This document shows positions 51,821-62,353 of a DNA stretch of 64,000 nt, piece after piece; the stretch's first letter is position 1; each line of letters starts with the position of its first letter. The stretch comes from Streptomyces sp. RPT161 (GTDB lineage Bacteria; Actinomycetota; Actinomycetes; Streptomycetales; Streptomycetaceae), in NCBI RefSeq assembly GCF_027533845.1, contig NZ_JAPZVN010000002.1, forward strand, positions 558,001-622,000. Direction: 5' to 3'. Made by a program: the position numbers and the translations under genes. The notes under the pieces are model-generated. The model ran no database searches, had not been told where the DNA came from, and saw nothing but the letters and a program-made list of their open reading frames with translations.

Positions 51821-53254
51821 ATGCGCCGAGCAAAGATCGTCTGCACTCTGGGCCCCGCCACAGACTCGTACGACCAGATCAAGGCCCTGGTCGAGGCAGG
51901 AATGGACGTCGCCCGGTTCAACCTCAGCCATGGCTCTTACGCCGAACACGAGGACCGGTACCGCCGGGTGCGCAAGGCGGCCGACGAGACCGGGCGCAGC
52001 GTCGGGGTGCTGGTCGACCTTCAAGGCCCGAAGATCCGCCTCGGCCGGTTCGCCGAAGGCCCCGTACTCCTTGAACGCGGCGACGAGTTCACCATCACCG
52101 TCGAGGACATCGAAGGCGACCGGCAGATCTGCGGCACGACCTACAACGGCCTGGCCGCCGACGTCAGCCGCGGTGAACGCATCCTCGTCGACGACGGCCG
52201 CGTCACCCTCGAAGTCACCGACGTCGAAGGCCCCCGCGTACACACCATGGTCATCGAGGGCGGGCTGGTCTCCGACCACAAGGGCCTCAACCTGCCGGGC
52301 GTCGCCGTCAGCGTCCCCGCGCTCTCCCGGAAGGACCTGGAGGACCTGCGCTGGGCCCTGCGCATCGGCGCCGACGTCATCGCCCTGTCCTTCGTACGCA
52401 ACGCCCGCGACGCGGAGGACGTGCTGCGCGTCATGGCGGAGGAGGGGCGGCGGATCCCGGTCATCGCCAAGATCGAGAAACCACAGGCCGTCGAGCACCT
52501 GGACGAGATCGTCGACGCGTTCGACGGGATCATGGTCGCGCGCGGTGACCTCGGTGTCGAAATGCCGCTGGAGACCGTGCCGATGGTGCAGAAGCGCGCG
52601 GTCAAACTCGCCAGGCGGAACGCCAAACCGGCCATCGTCGCCACCCAGATGCTGGACTCCATGGTCGAGGCGTCCCGGCCGACCCGCGCCGAGGCATCCG
52701 ATGTCGCCAACGCGGTGATGGACGGGGCCGACGCGGTGATGCTCTCCGGCGAGACGAGCGTCGGCAAGTACCCGGTGGCCACCGTCAAGACCATGAGCCG
52801 GATCGTCGCGGCAGCCGAGGAGGACATGCTCGCGGCCGGCTTGCCCCCGCTGTCCGAACGCGGCAAGCCGCGCACCCAGGGCGGCGCCGTCGCGCGGGCC
52901 GCCGCCGAGATGGGCGACTTCCTCGGCGCGCAGTTCCTGGTGGCGTTCACCCAGAGCGGCGACACCGCCCGGCGTCTGTCGCGCTACCGCTCACCGATCC
53001 CGGTCCTGGCCTTCACCCCGGAACCGGCGACACGCTCACAACTGAGCCTGACCTGGGGCGTGGAGACGTTCCTCGGCCCGATGGTCCAGACGACGGACGA
53101 GATGGTCGAGCAGGTCGACGAACACCTTCTGCGAATCGGCCGCTGCAAGCCCGGCGACGTGGTCGTCATCACGGCGGGCTCACCCCCGGGCGTCCCCGGT
53201 ACGACGAACATGGTCCGGGTCCACCACATCGGGGAGGACGACTCACCGAAGTAG
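51821..53254 (+). CDS. pyk: Pyruvate kinase
   Basis: Last step of glycolysis, PEP plus ADP to pyruvate plus ATP. The 477-residue protein has RRAKIVCTLGPATDS, DVARFNLSHGS, LVDLQGPKIRLG, the catalytic Lys in VIAKIEKPQAVEHLDEI, metal-binding MVARGDLGVEMPLE and the switch segment ATQMLDSMVEASRPTRAE; the C-terminal effector domain (from about 350) is complete. ATG 51821 is chosen over an upstream in-frame start at 51710 because the -10 box lies between them and the protein normally begins MRRAKIV. It is convergent with the LAGLIDADG-type gene, 22 bp apart. Confidence 0.97.
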   Translation: MRRAKIVCTLGPATDSYDQIKALVEAGMDVARFNLSHGSYAEHEDRYRRVRKAADETGRSVGVLVDLQGPKIRLGRFAEGPVLLERGDEFTITVEDIEGDRQICGTTYNGLAADVSRGERILVDDGRVTLEVTDVEGPRVHTMVIEGGLVSDHKGLNLPGVAVSVPALSRKDLEDLRWALRIGADVIALSFVRNARDAEDVLRVMAEEGRRIPVIAKIEKPQAVEHLDEIVDAFDGIMVARGDLGVEMPLETVPMVQKRAVKLARRNAKPAIVATQMLDSMVEASRPTRAEASDVANAVMDGADAVMLSGETSVGKYPVATVKTMSRIVAAAEEDMLAAGLPPLSERGKPRTQGGAVARAAAEMGDFLGAQFLVAFTQSGDTARRLSRYRSPIPVLAFTPEPATRSQLSLTWGVETFLGPMVQTTDEMVEQVDEHLLRIGRCKPGDVVVITAGSPPGVPGTTNMVRVHHIGEDDSPK

Positions 53255-53276
53255 CGGGGGCCTGAACGCACGGCTC

Positions 53277-54032
53277 CTAGTACTTGGGGCCTATGTGCTG
53301 GTCCATCATCGCCACGGAGACCTTGCGGGCCACCGAGATGTTCCAGGTGTTCGCCTGTTTCCACTCGATGCCGAGGTGGTCGAGGGTGTCGGTGTAGAGC
53401 CGTCGGATGTCCTCGGACTTGTTGGTGAAGAAGTAGCGGGGGTACTCGTAGCGCTTGCGCTGCCCGGCGACGGTGCGTTCGGTCCAGTTGGTGGTGCGGC
53501 AGCCGTCGGAGTGGACGAGTCCGCGGATGAACTCCCAGGGGTGGGCGTTGACCGATTCCCGTTGCCAGGTGGCGAGTTGGATGTGCCGCTCGTGCTTCTT
53601 CCCGGGTGCGTGCTGGGGGAAGAGGCAGGGCCAGTGCCGACCGTAGCTGACCACGCTCACGCAGCCCTCGCGTGGCAGTCGGTGGACCGAGCCCGTCGGA
53701 TGTACGGCGTGCACCGCGTCGGCGCAGGCGTCGATGAGGCCAGGCCAGGCGTTGGCGCAGGCGATGCGGAGGAAGTAACCGGTGCGCGGATGCGGGCTGA
53801 CGCAGCCGTCGCCGAGGTACAGGCCGAGTAAGTACGCGTACGCGTCCGGGGGATGGGGGAGATCGGGGCGATCTCGGCACCGGCGGCAGTCACTTGGGCG
53901 CAGCGGCTCGATACGGGCCTGCCAGCCGCGGATGGCGGCGCGGGAGATGCCCGTCTGCCTGCTGGCCGAGTTGAGGCTGCGTCCTTGGCGGAGCAGGGTG
54001 AGTGCGCGCTTGCGCGTCTCAAGGTCGTACAT
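53277..54032 (-). CDS. LAGLIDADG-type protein with N-terminal HTH
   Basis: A 251-residue protein. Residues 1-40 form a helix-turn-helix like those of IS3 transposases (RKRALTLLRQGRSLNSASRQ, TGISRAAIRGWQ), followed by a CRRC pair. Two segments match the double LAGLIDADG motif of homing endonucleases: YLLGLYLGDG (67-76) and FIRGLVHSDG (168-177), each ending in the acidic metal ligand. The gene is free-standing, not inside an intron or intein that I can see. It lies 108 bp downstream of the 3' end of a tRNA-Leu. Nuclease activity is inferred; a regulator made from the fold is an alternative. Confidence 0.72.
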   Translation of the reverse strand: MYDLETRKRALTLLRQGRSLNSASRQTGISRAAIRGWQARIEPLRPSDCRRCRDRPDLPHPPDAYAYLLGLYLGDGCVSPHPRTGYFLRIACANAWPGLIDACADAVHAVHPTGSVHRLPREGCVSVVSYGRHWPCLFPQHAPGKKHERHIQLATWQRESVNAHPWEFIRGLVHSDGCRTTNWTERTVAGQRKRYEYPRYFFTNKSEDIRRLYTDTLDHLGIEWKQANTWNISVARKVSVAMMDQHIGPKY

Positions 54033-54140
54033 GCGATCGATCCTGGCGGAAAGTCAATGACCTCTGGCCGAATCGAAGGGTTGTTCACTCTAAGCGGTGA
54101 AGATCGCTAATGAGGTGATGACCTTGGAAAAGAAGGTGAG

Positions 54141-54215
54141 TGCCCCGGGTCGGATTCGAACCGACACTGTATGGGTTTTGAATCCATTGCCTGCTGCCAG
54201 TTGGGCTACCGGGGC
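54141..54215 (-). tRNA. tRNA-Leu, anticodon CAA, with short variable loop
   Basis: A 75-nt cloverleaf on the minus strand: 7-bp acceptor GCCCCGG/CCGGGGC with discriminator A, 3-bp D stem with a 12-nt loop, anticodon stem with one A-C mismatch next to the loop, loop TTCAAAA giving anticodon CAA (54180-54178), 5-nt variable loop ACAGT, and T arm GTCGG-TTCGAAT-CCGAC. CCA is not encoded. CAA reads UUG (Leu), but leucine tRNAs normally have a long variable arm, which is absent here. Confidence 0.88.
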
Positions 54216-54318
54216 CCCTTCGAAATGAAGGATAGCGGATACCCGCCATGACTCAAACCTACAGGACGTAGGTAGGCTCATGCATGCACCCCCGCACTGA
54301 AATGAGGAGCCGAAGCCA

Positions 54319-55029
54319 GTGACCGCCGCTGACGCCCCCGATGAGATGACGCCCCCGGCTGCCGACGCCGAAGGCGAACCGTCGCACGTTCCGCCGCACA
54401 CGACGCGCGTCGTCATCGCCGAGGACGAGGCGCTGATCCGCCTCGACCTCAAGGAGATGCTCGAAGAAGAGGGGTACTTGGTCGTCGGAGAAGCCGGGGA
54501 CGGCCAGCGGGCGGTGGAACTCGCCGAGGAGCACCGGCCCGACCTGGTGATCCTGGACGTGAAGATGCCGATCCTGGACGGGATCTCCGCCGCCGAGCGC
54601 ATCGCCAAGGAGCGCATCGCTCCGGTGCTGATGCTGACCGCTTTCTCGCAGCGGGAGCTGGTCGACCGGGCGCGTGAGGCGGGCGCGATGGCGTACCTGG
54701 TCAAGCCGTTCAGCAAGAGCGACCTGGTTCCGGCCATCGAGATGGCCGTCTCCCGCTTCACCGAACTGCGCGCGCTGGAGGCGGAGGTCGCGGACCTGGC
54801 CCAGCGGTTGGAGACCCGCAAGCTGGTGGACCGGGCCAAGAGCGCGTTGCAGACGGCGTACGGGCTGAGCGAGCCCGCCGCGTTCCGCTGGATCCAGAAG
54901 ACGTCGATGGACCGCCGGATGTCGATGCAGCAGGTGGCACAGGCCGTCATCGACGAGGTCAGCGGCACCGCCGGCAAGAGCGGCATGGACGACACGGGCG
55001 GCACGGACGACAAGGGCGCGGCCGGCTGA
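54319..55029 (+). CDS. ANTAR-domain response regulator (PdtaR-like)
   Basis: A 236-residue RNA-binding response regulator. After a 28-residue disordered start comes a receiver domain with phospho-acceptor Asp80 (LVILDVKMPILDG), LMLTAFSQ and YLVKPFSKSDL. The C-terminal ANTAR domain reads LVDRAKSALQTAYGLSEPAAFRW then MSMQQVAQAVI, with the conserved Ala/Trp pattern that binds paired RNA stem-loops and prevents termination. GTG start has GAGGAG upstream. Its sensor kinase is not adjacent. A hairpin terminator follows 70 nt after the stop. Confidence 0.93.
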   Translation: MTAADAPDEMTPPAADAEGEPSHVPPHTTRVVIAEDEALIRLDLKEMLEEEGYLVVGEAGDGQRAVELAEEHRPDLVILDVKMPILDGISAAERIAKERIAPVLMLTAFSQRELVDRAREAGAMAYLVKPFSKSDLVPAIEMAVSRFTELRALEAEVADLAQRLETRKLVDRAKSALQTAYGLSEPAAFRWIQKTSMDRRMSMQQVAQAVIDEVSGTAGKSGMDDTGGTDDKGAAG

Positions 55030-55340
55030 GGTCCGCCGTCCGGCTGCTCCCGGCGCACCGGGCGCGTTGAGTCCCATGTCACCTGGCGTGGCGCTGATGG
55101 CGTGACGGCCGCTTCGGGCCGTTACGCCGTCTGGCCGCAGCGGCCCGGCCGTGCGGCGGGCGCTGGCCGTGCGCCGCGAGGTGCTCGGGAAGATGATGGT
55201 GACGGCGCTGGTCGGTCGTATGCCGTCAGGAGGAAGAAGCCGCCGCCCAGGAGTTCCTTCCGCGCCGCCGGCGTCCAAGCCGCGCATTCAACCGTCTGCC
55301 TGGGCACCGCACACCCGCTGCACACCGCTGGGAGTGACAG
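55030..55340 (+). other. 311-bp gap between the ANTAR regulator and the phosphatase gene
   Basis: Apart from the terminator at 55099-55128 it holds no convincing gene. Frames are open on both strands but without ribosome sites or family motifs. GGAGGAAGAAG at 55230-55240 looks like a ribosome site with no good start after it. The region may be a scar of gene loss. Confidence 0.5.
55099..55128 (+). terminator. Terminator after the ANTAR regulator
   Basis: GGCGTGACGGCC and GGCCGTTACGCC form a 12-bp stem with one G-U pair and a 6-nt GCTTCG loop. Confidence 0.75.
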
Positions 55341-56504
55341 GTGAACCAGCAACACCGCGGCGAGGTCGGCAAGGCCGACCACCGCCGTGCGGCGAGGTTG
55401 AGCGACGCGGGCTTGCAGGTGCCCGCCGCACCGGCCTGGATGCGCTGGCTGCCGGTCGCGTACGTGGCGGCGGTGCTGTTGCTGGAGCCGGTGACTCCGG
55501 TGCAGTGGCCGGTGAGTTTCCTGCTCATCGCGCTGCCGGTGATCGCCGCGTACACGCAGGGCCCGGTGGGCGTCGCCGCGGTGACGGTGTTCGCGATCGC
55601 GTTCGAGGCGGTCCTGGCGGGGACGCCGTGCTGTGCCGGCCGCAACGCGCACGACCTGTGGGAGAGGCACTATGTCGGCGCGTACATCTCCACGGCCCTG
55701 GTGGGCTTCATCGGCACCGTGCTGTCCGCCCACCGCAAGCGCCAGGAAGCGCATCTGCTGCACGCCAACTCGGTGGCTGAGGCGCTGATGCACACCCTGC
55801 TGCGGCCGGTTCCGCACCAGGTGGGCCATGTGCTGGCGGCCAGCCTGTACCACCCGGCCGAGGCGGGGACCATGGTGGGCGGCGACCTGTTCGACATCTG
55901 CGCGACCCCGGCGGGTGAGCGGGCCATCATCGGCGACGTGCGGGGCAAGGGCCTGCAGGCCGTGCGTACTGTCGCCGATGTGCTGGGCAGTTTCCGGCAG
56001 GCCGCCTACGATCCCGGCGACCTGCTACAGGTGGCGGTCAGCATGGAGCGCCGGATCACCCGGGAGGCGGCGGCGATCCTGGACGACGAGTTGTTCGTTA
56101 CCGCCGCCCTGGTCGAGTACGACTCGCGGGCGAACCGCGTGACGATCATCAACCACGGCCATATCGAGCCGGTGCTGATCTCCGGTGGGGAGGTGAACAC
56201 GCTCGCCGGGCCGCCGGCCCTTCCGCTGGGCCTGGGCGTGCTGGCCCCGGGGCGTCCGGTGTCCTATGAGCACCGCTTCGCTCCGGGGGATGTGCTGCTG
56301 CTGTGCACCGACGGCCTGATGGAGGCCCGGGACCATGGTGGGGTCTTCTACCCGCTGCTGGACCAGCTGCGGACGCGTTTCGCCGGGCTGGCGGCGCCCA
56401 CGCCCAGGGATGTGATCGACTTCCTCGACACCGATCTGCCCCGGCACGCCCGGGCGCTCCACGACGACGTGGCGATCCTGGCCATCGCCCCGCACGGGCG
56501 GTAG
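55341..56504 (+). CDS. SpoIIE/RsbU-type PP2C phosphatase with membrane domain
   Basis: A 387-residue membrane protein phosphatase. Four hydrophobic helices (about residues 35-135) precede a short coiled linker (HRKRQEAHLLHANSVAEALM) and a SpoIIE PP2C domain: MVGGDLFDIC, IIGDVRGKGLQAV, INHGHIEPVLIS, LLLCTDGLMEARD and the final DDVAILAI, giving the Asp metal ligands. Such enzymes dephosphorylate anti-sigma-factor antagonists and so release sigma factors. No PAS or GAF sensor is present and no partner switch gene is nearby. GTG start with GGGAGTGACAG upstream. Confidence 0.9.
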   Translation: MNQQHRGEVGKADHRRAARLSDAGLQVPAAPAWMRWLPVAYVAAVLLLEPVTPVQWPVSFLLIALPVIAAYTQGPVGVAAVTVFAIAFEAVLAGTPCCAGRNAHDLWERHYVGAYISTALVGFIGTVLSAHRKRQEAHLLHANSVAEALMHTLLRPVPHQVGHVLAASLYHPAEAGTMVGGDLFDICATPAGERAIIGDVRGKGLQAVRTVADVLGSFRQAAYDPGDLLQVAVSMERRITREAAAILDDELFVTAALVEYDSRANRVTIINHGHIEPVLISGGEVNTLAGPPALPLGLGVLAPGRPVSYEHRFAPGDVLLLCTDGLMEARDHGGVFYPLLDQLRTRFAGLAAPTPRDVIDFLDTDLPRHARALHDDVAILAIAPHGR

Positions 56505-56511
56505 GCGGCGG

Positions 56512-57000
56512 TCAGGTGGTCTGGTTGCCGCTGGGGGCCGAGGGGCGAAGTACGCAGGTCAGTCGGGCCGAACAGATGCGGCGTTCCTGTTCGTCGGTGA
56601 TGACGATCTCGTAGGTGGCGGTGGAGCGGCCCCGGTGCACGGGGGTGGCCACGCCGGTGACGGTGCCGGTGCGGATGCCGCGGTGGTGGGTGGCGTTGAG
56701 GTCGACGCCGACCGCGATCTTGTGGGGTCCGGCGTGCATCATGGCGCCGACCGAGCCGAGGGTCTCGGCGAGTACGGCCGAGGCGCCGCCGTGCAGCAGC
56801 CCGTACGGCTGGGTGTTGCCCTCGACCGGCATGGTGCCGACGACCCGCTCGGCGGAGGCCTCGGTGACCTGGATGCCCATGCGGGTGCCCAGGGTTCCGG
56901 CGGAGAACAGGGACGGCAGGTCGATGCCGAGCCCTGCGTACTGTTCGAGGACCTCCGGCGGGAACTTGGTGGGGGCCTGGGTGGCGGCCTGCTCGCCCAT
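56512..57000 (-). CDS. PaaI-family hotdog thioesterase
   Basis: A 162-residue single hotdog-fold acyl-CoA thioesterase. The active-site segment PYGLLHGGASAVLAETLGSVGA carries the HGG and the catalytic acidic residue, followed by VGVDLNATHHRGIRTGTVTG and the closing strand ATYEIVITDEQERRICSARL. Members hydrolyse aromatic (for example hydroxyphenylacetyl-, DHNA- or salicylyl-) CoA thioesters. ATG 57000 is preferred because the upstream in-frame ATG precedes only low-complexity residues. It is convergent with the phosphatase gene. Confidence 0.88.
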   Translation of the reverse strand: MGEQAATQAPTKFPPEVLEQYAGLGIDLPSLFSAGTLGTRMGIQVTEASAERVVGTMPVEGNTQPYGLLHGGASAVLAETLGSVGAMMHAGPHKIAVGVDLNATHHRGIRTGTVTGVATPVHRGRSTATYEIVITDEQERRICSARLTCVLRPSAPSGNQTT

Positions 57001-57134
57001 GTCGGTCGGCTCCGATCGTCTTCGGTCGGTCGCGGTGGGCTTCGGACGTCGCGGAGCCGGCACCGCCTGGGCCCGGGGCCCGCGGCGTCGGCCGCGGCCC
57101 CCGGGAAGTGTGTCAGCAGCGTCCTATCAGGTGT

Positions 57135-59447
<2,313 letters not shown>

Positions 59448-59517
59448 CGTCGTCCCCTTCGCTACGTGCCGGTACGGGTTCGCCCCGGCCGGCGTCGCGT
59501 GTTCGATGCTGTCGTTT

Positions 59518-59597
59518 CGATCCTCCCACGGGCCGCTGACGGCGGGGGCGGGTGGCGGCGCCGCGGGCGGGGATGTCAGTGGTCCGTGGGAGGATCG
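59518..59597 (+). repeat. 23-bp inverted repeat in the polA leader / divergent promoter region
   Basis: Arms 59518-59540 and 59575-59597 are inverted copies (CGATCCTCCCACGG shared exactly, 21 of 23 positions in all) separated by 34 nt of G-rich sequence. Both mismatches become G-U pairs in the plus-strand RNA, so the polA message could form a 23-bp hairpin. In minus-strand RNA they would be A-C mismatches. The right arm contains GGGAGGA (59588-59594), the best polA ribosome site. Confidence 0.9.
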
Positions 59598-59602
59598 GAG
59601 AC

Positions 59603-62353
59603 GTGGCAGCAAAGGCATCGAAGACGACGGCGAAGAAGACCGCGACGACCACCGGGGCGACCGGAGGCCAGAAGGGAGGCCGCCCGCGCCTGCTCCTGCT
59701 GGACGGGCACTCCTTGGCGTACCGGGCGTTCTTCGCGCTGCCGGTGGAGAACTTCAACACCGCCACCGGCCAGCCGACGAACGCGATCTACGGGTTCACC
59801 TCGATGCTGGCCAACACGTTGCGTGACGAGCAGCCGACGCATCTGGCGGTGGCGTTCGACGTGTCCCGCAAGACCTGGCGGATGGAGGAGTATCCGGAGT
59901 ACAAGGCGACGCGTTCCAAGACTCCGGACGAGTTCCGCAGCCAGGTGGAGCTGATCGGCGAGCTGCTGGACGCGATGCGGGTGCCGCGGTTCGCGGTGGA
60001 CGGCTTCGAGGCCGACGACGTGATCGCCACCCTGGCCACCCAGGCCGAGCGGGCCGGCTACGAGGTGCTGATCGTCACCGGTGACCGGGACTCGTTCCAA
60101 CTGGTCAGCGAGAACGTGACGGTGCTGTACCCGACCAAGGGCGTGTCCGAGCTGACCCGGTTCACCCCGCAGAAGGTCGAGGAGAAGTACGGCCTCAGCC
60201 CCCGGCAGTACCCGGACTTCGCGGCGCTGCGCGGCGACCCGTCGGACAACCTGCCGGGCATTCCCGGCGTCGGTGAGAAGACCGCGGCCAAGTGGATCAT
60301 CCAGTTCGGCTCGTTCGACGAGTTGGTGAAGCGGGCCGACGAGGTCAAGGGCAAGGTCGGGCAGAGCTTCCGCGACCATCTGGAGGCGGTCACGCTGAAC
60401 CGCCGGCTCACCGAGATGGTGCGGGACGTCGAACTGCCGGTCGGCCCCGACGGGCTGGGGCGTCAACCGTATGACCGGGCTTCGCTCGATGTGGTGCTGG
60501 AGGCGCTGGAGTTCCGGCACGCCAACTTCCGCGAGCGGCTGTACGCGGCCGACCCCGGCACCAGCGAGGCCGCCGAGGCGGTCGGCGACGGGGTGGAGAT
60601 CGACGGGCGGGTGCTGGCCGCCGGTGAGCTGACCGACTGGCTGGAGGAGCACGGCCGGGGCACGGTCGGGGTGGCCACGGTCGACTCCTGGGCGCTGGGC
60701 TCGGGGACGGTCACCGAGATCGCGCTGGCCACCGAGGGAGGACCGGCGGCCTGGTTCGATCCGGCGCATCTGGTGGAGCGGGACGAGAAGGCGTTCGCAC
60801 GCTGGATCGCGGACCGTGACCGGCCCAAGGTGCTGCACAACGCCAAGGGCGCCATGCGGGTCTTCGCCGAGCACGGCTGGACGGTGGACGGCGTGGCGAT
60901 GGACACCGCGCTGGCCGCGTACCTGATCAAGCCAGGGCGGCGCTCGTTCGCCCTGGACGCGCTCTCGGTGGAGTATCTGGGCCGTGAGCTGACCACGTCC
61001 GAGGGCGACGGCGGGCAGTTGGCGTTCGGTGTGGACGACGGCGCCGAGGCGGAGGCGCTGATGCTCCAGGCCCGTACGGTGGCTGACCTGGGCGAGGTGT
61101 TCAGCGCCCGGCTGGCCGCGGACGGCGCGCTGGAGCTGCTGCGGGACGTGGAGCTGCCGATCTCGGTGCTGCTGGCCCGGATGGAGCGGCACGGCATCAG
61201 CGCCGACCGCGAGTGGCTTGAGCGCATGGAGCAGCAGTTCGCCGGCGCCGTGCAGCAGGCGGTCGCCGAGGCGCACCGGTCGGTGGGGCACGAGTTCAAC
61301 CTGGGCTCGCCCAAGCAGCTCCAGGAGGTGCTGTTCGGCGAGCTGGGGCTGCCCAAGACCAAGAAGACCAAGACCGGATACACCACGGACGCCGACGCGC
61401 TGGCGTGGCTCGCCGGGCAGACCGACCACGAGCTTCCGGTGATCATGCTGCGCCACCGTGAACAGGCCAGGCTCCGCTCCACCGTTGAGGGCCTGATCAA
61501 GACCATCGCGCCGGACGGACGGATCCACACCACCTTCAACCAGACGGTGGCCGCCACCGGACGGCTGTCGTCCACCGACCCCAACCTGCAGAACATCCCG
61601 GTCCGCACCGACGAGGGCCGGGCGATCCGCCGGGGCTTCGTGGTCGGCGAGGGTTACGAGTCGCTGCTGACCGCCGACTACAGCCAGATCGAACTGCGGG
61701 TGATGGCCCACCTGTCCGAGGACGAGGGCCTGATCGCCGCCTTCACCTCCGGCGAGGACCTGCACACCACGGTGGGTTCGTACGTCTTCGACGTCCCCAG
61801 GGCGAGCGTGGACGCCGAGATGCGGCGCAAGATCAAGGCGATGTCGTACGGGCTGGCCTACGGCCTGTCCGCGTTCGGCCTCTCCCAGCAGTTGGGCATC
61901 GACGCCGCGGAGGCAAGGGCGTTGATGGACACCTACTTCGAGCGGTTCGGCGGGGTGCGCGACTATCTGCACCGGGTGGTGGAGGAGGCCAGGGTCACCG
62001 GCTACACCGAGACGCTGCTGGGCCGCCGCCGCTATCTGCCGGACCTCAACAGCGACAACCGGCAACGCCGGGAGATGGCCGAGCGGATGGCGCTCAACGC
62101 GCCGATCCAGGGTTCGGCCGCCGACATCGTCAAGATCGCGATGCTGCGGGTGGACGAGGCGCTGACCAAGGAGGAGCTGCGTTCCCGCACCCTGCTACAG
62201 GTGCACGACGAAATCGTGCTGGAGGTGGCGCCCGGCGAGCGCGAGCAGGTCGAGGAACTGGTCCGGCGGGAGATGGCGGGTGCCTACCCGCTGCGTGCCC
62301 CGCTCGACGTCTCCGTCGGTCACGGCCCCGACTGGGAGTCCGCCGCGCACTGA
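59603..62353 (+). CDS. polA: DNA polymerase I
   Basis: Repair polymerase that removes RNA primers and fills gaps. The 916-residue protein has the 5'-3' exonuclease domain (LLLLDGHSLAYRAFFA, VDGFEADDVIATLA, GDPSDNLPGIPGVGEKTA), a 3'-5' exonuclease-like domain (about 315-500) that lacks the DxE metal motif, so proofreading is probably lost as usual in actinobacteria, and a complete polymerase domain: LLTADYSQIELRVMAHLS, RRKIKAMSYGLAYGLSAFG and LLQVHDEIVLEV. The GTG start is preceded by a ribosome site buried in a large inverted repeat. Its 3' end overlaps the convergent DUF4184 gene by 34 bp. Confidence 0.96.
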   Translation: MAAKASKTTAKKTATTTGATGGQKGGRPRLLLLDGHSLAYRAFFALPVENFNTATGQPTNAIYGFTSMLANTLRDEQPTHLAVAFDVSRKTWRMEEYPEYKATRSKTPDEFRSQVELIGELLDAMRVPRFAVDGFEADDVIATLATQAERAGYEVLIVTGDRDSFQLVSENVTVLYPTKGVSELTRFTPQKVEEKYGLSPRQYPDFAALRGDPSDNLPGIPGVGEKTAAKWIIQFGSFDELVKRADEVKGKVGQSFRDHLEAVTLNRRLTEMVRDVELPVGPDGLGRQPYDRASLDVVLEALEFRHANFRERLYAADPGTSEAAEAVGDGVEIDGRVLAAGELTDWLEEHGRGTVGVATVDSWALGSGTVTEIALATEGGPAAWFDPAHLVERDEKAFARWIADRDRPKVLHNAKGAMRVFAEHGWTVDGVAMDTALAAYLIKPGRRSFALDALSVEYLGRELTTSEGDGGQLAFGVDDGAEAEALMLQARTVADLGEVFSARLAADGALELLRDVELPISVLLARMERHGISADREWLERMEQQFAGAVQQAVAEAHRSVGHEFNLGSPKQLQEVLFGELGLPKTKKTKTGYTTDADALAWLAGQTDHELPVIMLRHREQARLRSTVEGLIKTIAPDGRIHTTFNQTVAATGRLSSTDPNLQNIPVRTDEGRAIRRGFVVGEGYESLLTADYSQIELRVMAHLSEDEGLIAAFTSGEDLHTTVGSYVFDVPRASVDAEMRRKIKAMSYGLAYGLSAFGLSQQLGIDAAEARALMDTYFERFGGVRDYLHRVVEEARVTGYTETLLGRRRYLPDLNSDNRQRREMAERMALNAPIQGSAADIVKIAMLRVDEALTKEELRSRTLLQVHDEIVLEVAPGEREQVEELVRREMAGAYPLRAPLDVSVGHGPDWESAAH

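Noticed and set aside
54033-54215. An integrated element boundary with a repeated tRNA end (att site).
   Set aside because: I could not find a second copy of the tRNA 3' segment in the window, and there is no integrase gene.
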